Source: Sialis fuliginosa
Taxonomy: Eukaryota; Arthropoda; Insecta; Megaloptera; Sialidae
Direction of reading: 5' to 3'
Length of the DNA stretch: 64,000 nt
NCBI GenBank assembly: GCA_961205875.1
Contig: OY540812.1
Span: 34,357,098-34,421,097, forward strand
The stretch's first letter is position 1, and every line of letters starts with the position of its first letter. Position numbers and translations under genes: made by a program. Shown here in pieces: positions 24,121 to 36,742 of this stretch. The notes under the pieces are model-generated. The model had not been told where the DNA came from. It saw only the letters and a program-made list of their open reading frames with translations, and made no database searches.

Positions 24121-25800
24121 GCTACAAGTGAACGAAAAGAATGAAAATTAAATAAATGTTAATGCTATATAGTAACATAATTCGAGAATCAAAATGGTCA
24201 ATGTTTCCAATATTTTTTGTAACATGGTACAAATAAAATTCAATATTCATATTTAATTTTAAAGTTGTAAAATAAAACATAGGTCTTATTAGTATCTGTT
24301 AAACTGTAGTTGTTTATACTTATTGTAGTTATATATGTAGGCTTGTACCCAGTACCGATCTCGTGGGAATTGTGTTTTATTACTTACGAGTTTCCTTAAA
24401 AAAACTTCCACCATAGCGATAATAAGATTTTATGACTGCAGATTGAAGTAAAAATATCCTGCAGTGTGCAGTTAGAGAGTTGCGTAAGGGTCAATTTGTT
24501 CTGTGACACCGCTCTAATAGTCTCTATCGACTTGAATATAATTTGGCAAAACCGTCGAGGGATAAGTACGTAGTACCTACATACCGTGAGAATGAAGGTG
24601 ACGATCATCACTGTTTTTTCGTAAATAATCAAATCAAATCAAAGTTTATTGTTCTGTAGATACAGAAAACTTACAAAAAGGTAGCTAATTATAATAAGAA
24701 AATGGTTACTAATACAAAATAAAAACAAGCCGTGGGTCCGACCCTTGAGAGCCACACAACCAACTTGCCAACATAGTATGACTTGTGTACCTATATGTTT
24801 CTAGTGTTGTATTAAGGATCTAATTTCAACGAGAAATAGTTGAAATTTGGAGAAGTTACTCCTTTATAAATCTTAAGTACCCACACAAAATTTCAAAAGG
24901 TTTTACATTATAGTTTCAAAGTTATTATTTTTATAAATTAACATGGACTCTTATGGCAGAATTGTGTATTTACGGTTAAAGTCCAATAAAACACATAGTT
25001 CAAGAATCGAGAAATATCTGAAATTTTCACAACACGTCACTTATATATTTAGCAACAAGTTTCATAAAAAAAATTATACCCATACAGAACTAAATTCTGA
25101 GAAAAAAAAATTATTGGTGAAAAATATAAAAAAAAAAAAAGCGTACTGAAATGTTTTTATTACATATTTTTTCATATATGTAAGCATACAAAGTACTTAT
25201 ATTGTTATTTTTATTACATTATGTATGTTCTAAATAGTGTTATTTAAAAATATTTTAATTTATGTCATTTATAACAATAAAATACTTCTTTTGTTTTTAT
25301 ATCTGACAGATGAATTCAGAATAAAATTTTTTTCGTATTATCAACACAAATATTAATTTTTTGGCTAAAATTCTAAAATAACAGTCAATAATGGGAAATA
25401 AGGTTTTAAACAAAAGTATTTTTATAGTTTATGTAGTGTATAAACCAATTTGACTTTCTTATAAGCATTTAAAGTGAATAATTGATAATTTGATTTTGAT
25501 CGTTCATTGCATCTAGATTTACATTATTTTTGACTCAGACTGTACGTGCCATACATTCCTAAACTGAATATATGCCCGGGCTTCCCAAAAATTAGTTTCC
25601 AAACAAAATTTATTTATTAATTCAAAAGATAAATATGTATCTTTTTCAAAACTTTTATGCAGCCACAGGCTATATTCTTATAGGCATAATTTATTTATTT
25701 ACATTTACGGGGGGGGGGGGGGGGGGGCTGCTGCCAGAACCCTAACGTTGCGTTCACACGACACGGTTTTTTCCCGTAACGGCAATTAATATAAAATTAT
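24121..25800. other. Intron DNA with a possible LINE/SINE tail
   Basis: 24625-24780 starts with AATCAAATCAAATCAAAG followed by TTTATT, which on the minus strand resembles the 3' tail of a non-LTR element. The DNA behind it (to CAACTTGCC) shows no frame I recognise. A G19 tract is at 25709-25727. The rest is unassigned. Confidence 0.35.
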
Positions 25801-25817
25801 ATAATGTTTATTTTGAC

Positions 25818-25955
25818 TAGGGGTGTACCGGAACTGGAATTTTCAATTTCGGTCGGTACCGGAATTGCTGGAATTCGCCAAAAAATTCCGGCACCGGATT
25901 TTTTTCCAAAAAATTCTATTTTAATTAGTAATAATAATTACATAGATTGTTATCT
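25818..25955 (-). mobile_element. Family A (hAT-like) end fragment
   Basis: TAGGGGTGTACCGGAAC followed by GGTCGGTACCGGAATT, and 'acatagattgttatcttaaat', the reverse of a stretch near the right end of the A element at 7410-7763. It runs into K copy 2. Confidence 0.5.
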
Positions 25956-26395
25956 TAAATATTACAACAAAACTTTTTTTTTATATTTAAAAAAAAATAA
26001 CGGTGTGCATTCGAGCGAGTAAATTTGACAGATATGAAGTCTATTTTGTGTGAGACTGCTTTTTTGATATCTTTTTTTTTTAGATAAGTTACATTTACAA
26101 ATCAAGCCATATGTATATTTAAGTTATTCCATATGATTTAAACAAAATTCGAAATCACATGCTTCAGTTGGATAAAATATATTAGCATATCACATGCCTC
26201 TATTCATATCTAAACAATTGACGGCAATTAAAACACGTTGAAACACTCATGAAACTAATAAGGTTAACAGATTTTGTTTGTTGCACTACTAGCATCTGAT
26301 TTTTAAGAAAATATTGTGAATTAAAATCCATAGAAAGCAACACGAATATAAAATGAGGTGTACACAAGTGTATACGGCGGGCGTTAATGGGTAAA
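25950..26395 (+). mobile_element. piggyBac-like MITE K, copy 2
   Basis: Same body as K at 27215-27730, ending GGGCGTTAATGGGTAAA. The TTAA after the right terminus is degraded. Confidence 0.7.
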
Positions 26396-26605
26396 AATAG
26401 AATAAAACTACTTTTTGTTCCTTATTTAATTATCTGTGACTTTACATTGTTTTTTTTTTTAAATTACAATAGTTTGTATAAAAACAAAGTAAAATTAAAG
26501 ATAAAATATAGGAGAAATGTATAAGGTGTGATTTAAAAACTAGACGTTTCTGAGAAAATTGTTTCGAACCAAAGTTGTAGGGTTCCAAAAGTTCTATTCA
26601 ATGAT

Positions 26606-27020
26606 CATGGGCGCCGGCAGAATTTCTTTCAGGGGGTAAATTTAGATATATAAAATTAAAATACATGCGAGGATAATTTAAAAAAATTTTTTTTTAAATA
26701 ATAATAATTTTGTAATAATAAACCTGCATTGAAATTAGCATGACTAAAAAAAAAGGTCTTCAGTTTTTAGTTTTCCTAATCTAACTTTATTTAAATTTAT
26801 AAAATTAGAAATTGAAATTGACGCGACCAAGAAAAAAAAGGTCCTCAGTTTTATATTCTGACCTGCAGTCTAGAAAGTTCAAAAGGTTGGACACTTAAAC
26901 TGTTATTCAAAGAGTGAATTTTAAAATAAAAATTGTATTTCTTAATTTTTCCATGTGTTTTTTCTTTTTTGCCAGGGGGGTGCAAGTGCACCTCCTTGCA
27001 CCCCCCACCCGGCGCCCATG
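26606..27020 (+). mobile_element. hAT-like MITE M with CATGGGCGCCGG tip
   Basis: 415 bp with 12-bp TIRs CATGGGCGCCGG and a perfect 8-bp duplication TCAATGAT (26598-26605 and 27021-27028). The opposite arm of element L has the single, uninterrupted site CTATTCAATGATCATATCC (as reverse complement). Contains an N-like stretch and C/G runs. No ORF. Confidence 0.9.
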
Positions 27021-27214
27021 TCAATGATCATATCCATTTGACCTTGAGTAGAGGGGTCAAAGCGAGATCAAGGTCAACATGCTTTTTTTAAATGGAACAC
27101 TCCATTTATCATACAGTGTTCAAGAGACAGCGAGATGTTTACAAAACATTATTTTTTTGTTGAAAATTGTCTTGAGTCGTTGAGCTTCAGAATTTACCTT
27201 GCCGCCAGCATTAA

Positions 27215-27730
27215 CCTATTAACGCCCGTCACTTGTGTACACCTCATTTTATAATTCCTGTTGCTTTCTATGAATATTAATTCACAATATTTCCTCAAAA
27301 ATCAGATACTAGTATAAGTGCAACAAACATAATCTGTTCACGTTATTAGTATCATGAGTATTTGAACGTGTTTTAATTGTTGTGAATTATTTGTATACGA
27401 ATAGAGGCATGTGATTTGTTAAATATTTTATCCAACTGAAGCATGTGATTTCGAATTTTGTTTAAATCATATGAAATAACTTAAATATATGTACATATAG
27501 TTTGATTTTTAAATGTAATTTATCTAAAAAAAAAGATATCAAAAAAGCAGTCTCGCACAAAAAAAGCTTCATTTCTGCCGAATTTACTCGCTCGAATGCA
27601 ATCCGTTATTTTTTTCTAAATATAAAAAAAAGTTTTTATTGTAATATTTAGTTAAATATATTGTATGTGTACTTAATTTCATTTAAAAAAATGTTCTGCA
27701 TGTTTGTGTTTTCTATTGGGCGTTAATGGG
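27215..27730 (-). mobile_element. piggyBac-like MITE K, copy 3, both ends present
   Basis: 516 bp. TIRs CCTATTAACGCCC and GGGCGTTAATGGG. TTAA stands directly before the left end (27211-27214) and, after one extra T, behind the right end. The opposite arm of element L shows the empty site GCCAGCATTAAAATT. No transposase frame. Orientation is opposite to copies 1 and 2. Confidence 0.88.
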
Positions 27731-28127
27731 TTTAAATTATTCAGGATTCACCAAAAATTTACCAAAAACTCGTTGACATGTTTTTTGAGAGACTACAAAA
27801 CGGTCAACCCCACTCAATACCATTTTGTAGTATTTGGTAGTTTTTGGATAATTTTAATGCTGGCGGTATCGTAACTTCTAAAGCTCAGTCAATTCTCAAC
27901 AAAAATAGGTCATAGTAGTGTTTTGGAAACGTCTCGCAGTCATCTTTGTGATAAAAAATAGGGTATTCCATTTAAAAAAGCATATTGACCTCTACTCAAG
28001 GTCAAATGGATATGATCATTGAATAGAACTTTTAGAACCTTACAACTTTGATCCGAAACATTTTTCTCAGAAACGTTTCGTTTTTGAAATATTTGACTGT
28101 TCCCAGACTTAAATCACAGCCTGTATA

Positions 28128-30180
28128 AAATACGTAATCTAAAATATCTTAGCATTGTTCTTTCCCAGAATGTATTATAATTAAAATATTTTCTATAAGC
28201 CATTGTTTGGATACTGTTTTTGAATTCGTTATTCAATATGGCGCTTGTTCTAAATTGTAATCGAACAGGGACGATGCTGATGTACTTCGTTGAATTGACC
28301 GTTTATAAATTTAAATCGAACTGCATGGCGTGAAGTTGGCAGGCATACTTCAGCTAGGAAGTTAGGTAATAAAACTGTATGAGGGGGAAAACATTTTAAG
28401 ATCTATCAATCAAATCGAGTTAAACTATTTTTATATATTACACAAATTGGTAACTATGAATCGTTTTAATATATCTAATTAGAAATATTAATAACAGGCC
28501 GACAAAAAAAACACTTTTGTTCTGTTGTCTTTACTTGAGTAGGTGATTTCGGAGATTTTTGGCGTACTGAAACCGATTTCGTTGCTCAAATTGCTTCATC
28601 ACGTCATGTTTTTGAGATAACCTAACTTAAAGTGCCAAAAATGACAATTTTTTTACCAAGTAGGTAATTTTTTCTAAAGTTTTGGTTCGAACAATGAGAG
28701 TTGAAACTAAAAAACCATAATCATTTGAAAGTTAGATATATGATATCACGGAGTTTATTTTAGATATTTTTACTCTACACAATTCTTTACAAGTACTTTA
28801 TTATATTGTTCAATATTTAACTGTTTAGGCAGTTTATTGCAAAATAGCGCGCTGGTGGCAAACTTTTTTCCGACTTGATTTATTATCATCGTCACTGCTT
28901 ATTCCTTATGTTACCTAACGTAACAAAATATATATTAAAACCTGGTCAAAGAACATATCTGTGAATTAAAAAAAACACGTAAATCGGATAAGTGGTTCCC
29001 GAGTGATAAGCGCACCAACGGACAGACAGACAGAGAGACGTTGCGTTTTATAATATGTAAGAACGATATTAATATCTTAACATTTTAGTAAAATAATAAG
29101 ATAAAAATTAAATTGAATGTCCTAAAACCGAAAGTGATTTCTTAAAATCGGATCAAATGGTAATCAAATATCTACGGGTACCTATGTATGTGTAGGTATG
29201 CTTGCTACAAACTAATTTCATTGGGATAGTGGAGAAATCGAGTGGACCTGTGCAAATAATTCGATTACTTTTCAATTTCCCCTGAAGATGGCGCACGCAG
29301 GGTTTGCTTCCAACTTCTACCAAATACTCATAATTTACGTTTAAGAATTTATGAAGTCGACCTCTGAAATGTCTCTAATCCATTTTAATCCTTGAATTGC
29401 TTCAGTTTTTTACAGCTTTTTTTATTTTTCAGAACCCTTATAATTTTCGCTCTACTTTAAAATTCTTCTGTAAATTATTTATAGCTATACACATTTTTGT
29501 TACCAAACACTTTGGAATATTGAAAGTAATGAATGTGTACGGCTTCTTTACTTTATTTTAACGTACCTACATATATTCTTAAATATATACTACAATTATG
29601 TGTTTTCAATTGTTTAAATGTATTAGTTAAGAGGGGGTACTACTTTATAAAAAAAAATTACAACTTTTTTTTATTTATTCAAATGATCCCTTAAAAAATG
29701 ATATACAAAAGGTCTTATGTAGGACAAATTTTTTTTAAAAGATCGAAAGTGAACATGGCTTCGATACGTCCAGTGGTTTAGGCCTGATGAGATCATATAC
29801 ATACTCACTAACGTTTTTATATATGTACCTATTAAGATTTACATATTTCAAATGCCCATTTTCAATCTACAATTACCATTAATCATTTACTTAGTCTCAA
29901 TTAGTAAATGGACAATTCATTAACTGATGCGATTTTATTTATTTTATACAATTTATATTATGATAAACGTTTATTTACGTTAATTTCAAACATTTGTCAC
30001 GCTTATCTGTGATAAACATATAAAATTAACATAATGATGATTTAAAAACGACGATTAACTAATCATGATTAATTTTACTATATGCGTAACCTAAATCATA
30101 AAAAACCTTTATATTCTGATTTACAAATTTTGAAAAAGACGTTCCTATAACTAGTGAAATATAAAATCAATTCTTTTAGA
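28128..30180. other. Intron DNA, unassigned
   Basis: No gene. Around 28980-29045 a CGGATAAGTGGTTCCCGAGT...GACAGACAGACAGAGAG tract resembles an end found in many insect repeats. The rest is AT-rich. Confidence 0.3.
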
Positions 30181-30720
30181 AGAGCCCTGAGATGTCCACT
30201 GCAATGTGTGATGAAACGTTGGCCAAATCGACGCGGCTTAAACCCAGAAGCAAAGATCCATATCAAGATACCGCCTCAAGACTTAGCAATATTTACATGA
30301 ACAAAATGAAGTTAGTCACTTTGTCTTCTAAACGACTTTACTTGGCAAACTATACACAAAGTGCAAATAACATAAATTAACCAAAAGTTTGAACAGAAAA
30401 TTGATGCCAACAATTCACATAAGAGAACATCTATTTATTTGCCTATAATTTATATCAGTGGCAGACGTATTCCAGAAGGAGTATGTATTTCAGAACAAGC
30501 GTTAAAGTGCCTCGAATAAAAAATATATCACAATCTTTCAATCGTATATAAATAATATATACTGCATTCGAATAATCCGCGGCAAGCCATAGCACGCGCG
30601 TCTACCTAACCGGGCGGCGCGGCCGAACAGCTACTAACATCGCTATAAAACAGCGAGAAGCACGTATGCTTTAGATGACTAGTAACAGATGAGACCGTAT
30701 TTCCATTTTTCTGTTAAATA
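30181..30720. other. G+C-richer unique patch with TATA-like motifs
   Basis: A 62-codon + frame at 30192-30380 follows a TTTTAG acceptor-like site; it has no recognised motif. At 30570-30660 the DNA turns G+C-rich (CGGGCGGCGCGGCCGAAC), and GCTATAAAACAGC follows at 30642-30654. This could be a promoter of an unannotated transcript or relic DNA. No product can be named. Confidence 0.25.
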
Positions 30721-30822
30721 CCACGTTAGAACGTATTACCGTACTGCGTTACCGATATATCGTTACTATCTATTGCTTGAAATGTTTCAGTAGGTACGTC
30801 TATATCTTTAGATGATTCATTA

Positions 30823-31444
30823 GGGGAAGATGGAGGAATGGCAGACATTTAAGCATTACCGCTTAAATGTTCGCCATTCCTCCTTAAATAAAATACTTAT
30901 TGAAAAACTAAGTAAATAACATTTCACTTTTATAACTATGTGGTATAAATTGTCAAGCTTTTTGCCGTTTTGCATATTTTTATACATTTTTAAAAACATA
31001 CCAACAATCAATCAAAAGTTAAGGAGCCACCGTTTGCTTACACAATAATCACAAAAATATTCTTCAGAAGCTTTTTCTAAGTTCTCTTTTGTCCATTTTG
31101 CCTTAGTTGTTGTTCTAGGTCTGATACGTGGCATCTATAAGCAAAAAATAAAGACAATCATGAGCCATTATTTACACTTTTGTAATAATTGGTTATTTCG
31201 AAGGTATCTATTAGTATAAAGTATTATTTGCTTATCTTTGTTTGAATATTCCAGTTTGTTACAACACAATATGACTGAACACATGCACAACTGTAACTCG
31301 CACTGCAGTTGGTGGAATATGGCGTTATTTCGTAAATTAGTATTCTAAATGGCAGTACTTGAATTTTTTCTTTAAGTATTCTCGGAATTATATATTTGAC
31401 AGTGACCACTATTGCCCGCTGACCGCTATTCCCCCATCTTCCCC
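30823..31444 (-). mobile_element. pogo-like transposon relic with GGGGAAGATGG tip
   Basis: 622 bp flanked by TA (30821-30822 and 31445-31446). TIRs GGGGAAGATGGAGGAATGGC and GGGGAAGATGGGGGAATAGC (rc). A second, internal copy of the tip in reverse (GCCATTCCTCC, 30872-30882) forms a small hairpin with the left TIR. Confidence 0.85.
31012..31134 (-). pseudogene. pogo-like transposase N-terminal remnant
   Basis: Minus-strand frame from ATG at 31134 to TGA at 31012: MPRIRPRTTTKAKWTKENLE, then about 20 unrelated residues. M-P-R-x-R-x-R-T-x-x-x-x-W-x-x-E-N-L is the usual start of pogo/Tigger-type transposases ahead of the psq-type helix-turn-helix. The TTTTTTGCTTATAG just before the ATG resembles a splice acceptor. 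The rest of the protein is deleted. Confidence 0.7.
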
Positions 31445-32334
31445 TACTTCTCGAAAAAAACCATATCATTTAAATCTTTGTGGTCTTTATATTTTCATAT
31501 AATAATCTATACTAATATTATAAATGCAAAATACTACTTTTATCTTCATTTTTCCGTTTTTTTCCTATATATTATGACTTTTTCTAGTAGCTGGCAAATT
31601 TTTAAAGACTCTAGTTTTTTTAAATTAATTTATAGATTCCTTCTCCGCAGAAAATCGATTAAACATAAAAATGTATTAAAAAAATCGATTTTCATCGGAG
31701 ACAGAGTTTACAAATTAATTTTAAAAAACTATAGTCTTCTGTAAAAATTGTTCAGCTACCACTATTTTTTCGTTACAAAGAACAAATTAAGGTGGTATCT
31801 CGTTAATATTTCAATTTGTACGGACACCCTAGTCTATGCGTACTTTAAGTCTATCGATATCATTAGGAAAAATTTGCAAATGAATAGTGTATGGATGATT
31901 CCATCAATGTTGGAAAATGTTTGGATCCAATCCTGGATCTTATTCTTACTTGACCAATTTGTAGTTCACGTTAGGCTTTAGAGTAACTAACCAATCGTTT
32001 TCCGAATTTTGGTCTTAACGAGTTTCCTCAGAATACTAGCAAAGTTACCAATGTGGAAAAGGCGTTTCTTTGTGAATTATTTCAGTGATTTTTTTGAATA
32101 TAACAAAAATGTGAGTGACTTGACTTTTATTTTTAATAAATTTCAACTGTGAAATTCAAAAGAAAAATATCGAATATTGATAGGTTTGATTAATAATGGG
32201 ACCAGTGGTTCTAGAGTTACGTTATTTATACAATGAGGGTGGTAACAGCTTCTATTAAAAAATAAACACTATTCCTTCGTCACTTCAATGTCGATATTTA
32301 TTATTTCCTTATACACTACCGTCCGAAAGTTTGG
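31445..32334. other. Intron DNA, unassigned
   Basis: 'atctatactaatattataaatgc' at about 31505 is the complement of an end at 39190-39212 (TCGCATTTATAATATTAGTA). Otherwise no repeat boundary or gene is seen. Confidence 0.3.
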
Positions 32335-32785
32335 AATGTATTAAAACTTTATTATCAGTGCGTTCGAAGAGACCGTTTTGAAGCTTATAGAATCACTTTG
32401 TTGTCCATTTGTCTGTCTGTCTGTTCTTCAAGACCCTTTTTCTCAGTATTAAGTTGAAATTAATATAAAATACTACAGCCTCATAGTCCTGTAAAAATTC
32501 AAGATTCTAACTCAATGCATTAAAAAGATACGGCCTTTCAATGCGTATTATGATACTTACAGACTGACTGACTCATTGACTGATCATCAAAACCTATAGA
32601 GTTACTTCCCGTTGACCTAGAATCTTGAAATTAATTATTTGATATTAATTTCAACTTGAAGCCGTTACTGTGAAAAAGGGTCTTGACGGACAGACGGACA
32701 ACAAAGTGATCCGATAAGGGTTCCGTCATTTCATTTTGAGGTATGAAACCCTCAAAACGGTCTCTTCGAACGAACTGATATTAAA
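32335..32785. mobile_element. Hairpin repeat with GTCTGTCTGTCTG subterminal tract
   Basis: About 450 bp. The left arm starts GTGCGTTCGAAGAGACCGTT; the right arm has its complement. Inner blocks AATCACTTTGTTGTCC and TTCAAGACCCTTTTTC are repeated in reverse. No frame. Confidence 0.7.
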
Positions 32786-33286
32786 TTTTTGATACACAGA
32801 AAAATATATCTGCTTATAATATAAGTTTTTCTTTAAGAAACATACTTTTATTCGTACATAAAAAAATCAAGATTCTGAAAAAATAGTAAGATTAAAGATT
32901 TTTATATATGTATGTATGTAATGTATGATACCATTGAATACATAAGCTGTTATATACCTAAAAATGATTTAGGTACCTACTGCAATGCGCGCTTGGGACT
33001 GATTATGCCCCTTATGTGAATTCCTTTGTAGGAATTAAACGCTCTTTTTTTGTACATAATAATGATGGATGTTTTATAATCGCCAGTTAATTTTTATTTA
33101 ATTTTTATTTAAGCTATACTACACAAGTCTTTGGCTTGACATACAGATGGCGACATAAACAAAACATCCTTATGCTTCTCATAGAGAACCAATCTATAAG
33201 GTTACTGTCAAAATTCCACGACATTTAATGTACTCTTGTTCAAGTTAGAGCCTTCCAAGTGACGCTACTTTTGTTTTTTTTTAATC

Positions 33287-33893
33287 ATGGAAAAAAGTGA
33301 ATTTCGTGTTTTGATTAAATATTGTTTTTTGATGGGAAAAAATACCATCCAAACAAAGGAATGACTTGATAGGTGTTACGGCACATCTGCCCCAGTTAAT
33401 TCAATCGTAAAATATTGGTTTGCTGAGTTCGTACGAAACGCCCAAAAATAACAGTATAATATTTTTTGACTTCCTTCAACATGGTAGAACAATCAACAAA
33501 GAATATTGCTGTGCATTACTGGATCGATTGGACGACGAAGTCACGACAAAACGTCCGCAAATGGCGAAAAAAAAGTTGTTTCTCCAAGAAAATGGACCAT
33601 CTCACAAGGCTCACGTTATGACCGGTAAATTGAAGGAATTACGCTATGAATTGGTTCCGCACCCACCGTATTCTCCTGACCTGGCCCCCAGCGACTACTA
33701 TCTTTTTCCGAAATTGAAAATGTGGCTATCTGGCAAAAGATTTTACTCTAATGAATAGGTTGAGTTGGAAACAAACGTCTATTTTGAGGGACTTGACGCG
33801 AACCACTGTAAGACCCGTATCGAAATGTTAGCGGACCGATTGGAACAAGTGCATTACTCTAGATGGAGATTATGTCGAGTTTCTTCATTGTTA
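33287..33893 (+). pseudogene. mariner transposase, deleted and frameshifted
   Basis: The N-terminus begins at ATG 33287 (MEKSEFRVLIKYCFLMGKN) and hits an in-frame TGA at 33362-33364 where the family has Trp. It stays recognisable to about 33430, then the middle of the protein, with the first catalytic Asp, is missing. In another frame (33450-33755) the C-terminal half has KRPQMAKKKLFLQENGPSH and HPPYSPDLAPSDYYLFPKLK. The second catalytic Asp is replaced by Glu (FLQEN), while the third is present, with the 34-residue spacing of DD34D. A stop interrupts at 33756-33758, and a +1 shift near 33850 is needed to reach the family's CITLDGDYVEF end. A full protein would be about 345 residues. Clearly dead. 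TIRs were not identified. Confidence 0.9.
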
Positions 33894-33895
33894 GG

Positions 33896-34022
33896 CCCCC
33901 CGAAATATTATGTGTTTAAAAAAAAACGTATGTTTTGAGAAAAAATCAGTTCAAAATAAAAAAAATTAACTCATAGGTATTTCACCCCCTTCCCCCCAAA
34001 TTTTTTTCTTACTACGCCACTG
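33896..34022 (+). repeat. hAT-type right end with CGCCACTG tip, second copy
   Basis: Same sequence as 23996-24120: CCCCCGAAATATT, ACGTATGTTTTGAGAAAA, CTTACTACGCCACTG. It abuts the end of the mariner relic. Confidence 0.5.
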
Positions 34023-34051
34023 CTTTTCAACCCATGTAGTATATGTATATG

Positions 34052-34294
34052 AAATAATAACAACTTGATTGTCTAAACGTCAAAATTTATTAAATAAAGA
34101 GTATACACGCAAGCTTTCGATTTACAGAATCATCGTCAGGCTTTAAGAAGATAATAAAATATGAGACAGATGTCGTAATGTCAAAAATATTCATATTTTA
34201 TTATCATCTAAAAGCCTGACGGTGGAATCGAAAGCTTGCGTATACTTTTTATATAATAAATTTTGACGTTTAGACATCCAAGTTGTTATTATTT
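34052..34294. mobile_element. Fold-back element Y, copy 1
   Basis: 243 bp with ~107-bp inverted arms (AAATAATAACAACTTG tip, ACGCAAGCTTTCGAT inside) and a short centre AGACAGATGTCGTAATGTC. A rearranged second copy is at 39222-39560. Confidence 0.8.
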
Positions 34295-36404
34295 AATATA
34301 ATTAACGTCTCACTATTATATTATGTGTATGTATATGAAATACGTATACGTAGTAAGTATTAAGTCGATTGTTTTTGAATTCCGGATTTTGATGCTGCTG
34401 TTCTAGTATTTGGTGGAATCCTCCTTAAGAACTAATAATCTTATTAATTAATTAACTTTTCTTTAAATTTTGTAATAAAAATTAATACTCTATTATGTAT
34501 TTGGAATAGAAAAACTACCAATTTTATACAGAAGCCTGTAGTCTTATTTTCTCTATTTCCCAAATATTCACGTCTTTAACTATTAAAAAATTTACTCAGA
34601 ATCGTAAAACATGTATTGTTATTCATACAAAGGAGGAGTGGACTAGAGTTACTCCAGTAAGAGTTTCGACAGCGTCGCCATTTTTAGCGAAATCGGTATT
34701 TTAATAAGATTATTTGCGTCTTATTTTTTATATAAAAAAATTACCTTTGAAATTGAATGTAATGTACTCGTAATAATATAACGTATATTCAATGATATTG
34801 ACTGATAATATCATAAAATACGGCTGTGAGCGAGACCTGGCTACTAAACTTAACAAAAAATCGATTCGCGCTGTCCAGACTCTTACTGGAGTGACTCTAG
34901 AGTGGACATAATGGGCTAAATCGCCCCCCGGTGCGTATTGCAGAACTTCGGTCATTTTAAAATATATTACGGATTATATGTAAGTCTTTAGGACACTCCA
35001 ATGTGGTTTATGAAAAAAATATAACGACAAATGTAAAAAATGCGTTTTGACTTGAATAACGTTTTTATTTGTGTTTTACTAGGTGGGCATTTCAGAAACT
35101 TGATGTTTGCGCGCTAGCATAAATTTAAAAACTGTATACATATGTATATCTCGACACTGGGGTTCAGTCTCAAATTATAGATCTCGATTAGATCGACAAG
35201 GTACAAATACAAATCAAAACATTAAACTAGTTTTAATGGGTGGAAATCTTCAGATTATAAAAAAAAACAATTGAAAAAAATTAACAGTAGGGTCGAGCGG
35301 GGTAAATATGAAACACCAAAAAAATGGAGTAAAAGTGAAACAAGGTTGCAACTAAAAAACTAATTTGTATATAGGAGAATTATAAAAACTGACATCATCA
35401 TTTAAGGTTTGCTAAAGCGACCTGAAAATATGAATCGCCTAATAAGTGATGTGTCACTCCTACAGATTTCCCTGTTAGTCGATGTCAAAACGTGTGAATT
35501 AAATTTTAATTCTTTGCCCATAACTTTATGTATTGATATGTTACAAACATGATAAATCATAGTTGCCTTTATAGCTTTTCTTTTAATTTTTCGAGAAATA
35601 TTTTCCATTAGAGGTCTGTTTCACTTTTTCCCAAATTAGAGGTTAAAAATGAAACACTTTTTTCATTTTTAAAGTCAGTGTTGTATCGTACAGTTCAAAT
35701 GACGTATTAATTTGTATTATTTAAAATGGTTATTTATAAGCGCATCTAGTAGAAAAAATTAAGGTATGAATTTGTATCGTTAACTGTCAAAAAACATAAT
35801 TTTTTTTTCACTTTTACCCCAGTTGACCCTATATTAGAATATATTCTCTACGACCTAACATTTTAAATTTTTTGATTAAACTTCTTTAAATTGCATCACA
35901 AAAAATATAGATATCAAATGAAAGAGAAGCAAAAGTTTCAGAAAACTGAGCTTTGGGAGATTTGATTCGAAACAGCACCCTTTTTATCTCTTCATTGACT
36001 GGACTATAGTATAAGAAAGTAAAAAGTCAACGCATGTACGCAAACGATTGAAGTAGGTTAGATCGCAATGCTGGTAAATTACACTTAACATGAAGTTGTA
36101 CCGTTTTAAAAATTTAAAAAAGTCTGTTGCAAGATATTTGCGGTCGGGAAGGGTAAGTTAAGTAAATTTTCTTTAGTGTTGCAGTAGGTACATATGTACA
36201 GTATTTATAAATTTCTATGAATGGTGATTAAAAACTCTTTTGAAACCACAATTATGTACCATTTTTGAGTATTAATCTGAATTCAAATAACATAAATATC
36301 CTAAACTTTATTTGACAGTTGCTTGTAGGCCATTGGTCTCCAAACTATTTTGATGAAGATCTTTTTTTTCATCATTGTCAATTTTGGAGACTTTAGGGTT
36401 CTAA
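34295..36404. other. Intron DNA, unassigned
   Basis: Contains inverted GAGTTACTCCAGTAAGAGT (34648-34666) and TCTTACTGGAGTGACTC (34881-34897), which bound a possible ~270-bp MITE. 35290-35830 has 'agggtcgagcggggtaaa' at one side and 'acttttaccccagttgaccct' at the other, probably another diverged TIR element. No gene. Confidence 0.4.
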
Positions 36405-36545
36405 GAACCCTTGTAATTTCGTTGTGTCCGTCCGTCCGTCCGTCTATATAAATTTCATTCAAATTTGGTATACGGACGTAGATAGATAACCCAAAACAGA
36501 ACGTAGGTACAGAGGTAATGCCGTATAAATTTTATCAGAATCTGA
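36405..36545 (+). repeat. H-family fragment
   Basis: GTCCGTCCGTCCGTCTATAT and TTTGGTATACGGACGTAGAT match 48780-48860. Confidence 0.55.
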
Positions 36546-36742
36546 CCATGGACTTAGATACGCCACTCAAAAGGGAAAAAATAAAAAAATAAAATAAAAA
36601 CGACTTCAAATAAACCCTAAAAATACTAAAGAGTATATAATAATAATTTAATTTAACAGTTTTTGAAGTAGACCAAACCAAAAAAAACTTTTTAAGAAAA
36701 AAATGGATTTTAAAAACTGTTAAATTTAATTATTATTACTTA

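Larger units (their letters stand above)
26519..28127. mobile_element. Fold-back element L carrying two later insertions
   Basis: The arms are 26519-26605 plus 27029-27210 (left) and about 27735-28127 (right), inverted copies with GACCTTGAGTAGAGG, ATATCCATTTGACC and CGTTTCTGAGAAAA motifs. The left arm is broken by a hAT-like element (26606-27020). A piggyBac-like element (27215-27730) sits at the inner end of that arm. The right arm shows both uninterrupted target sites. Confidence 0.85.
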
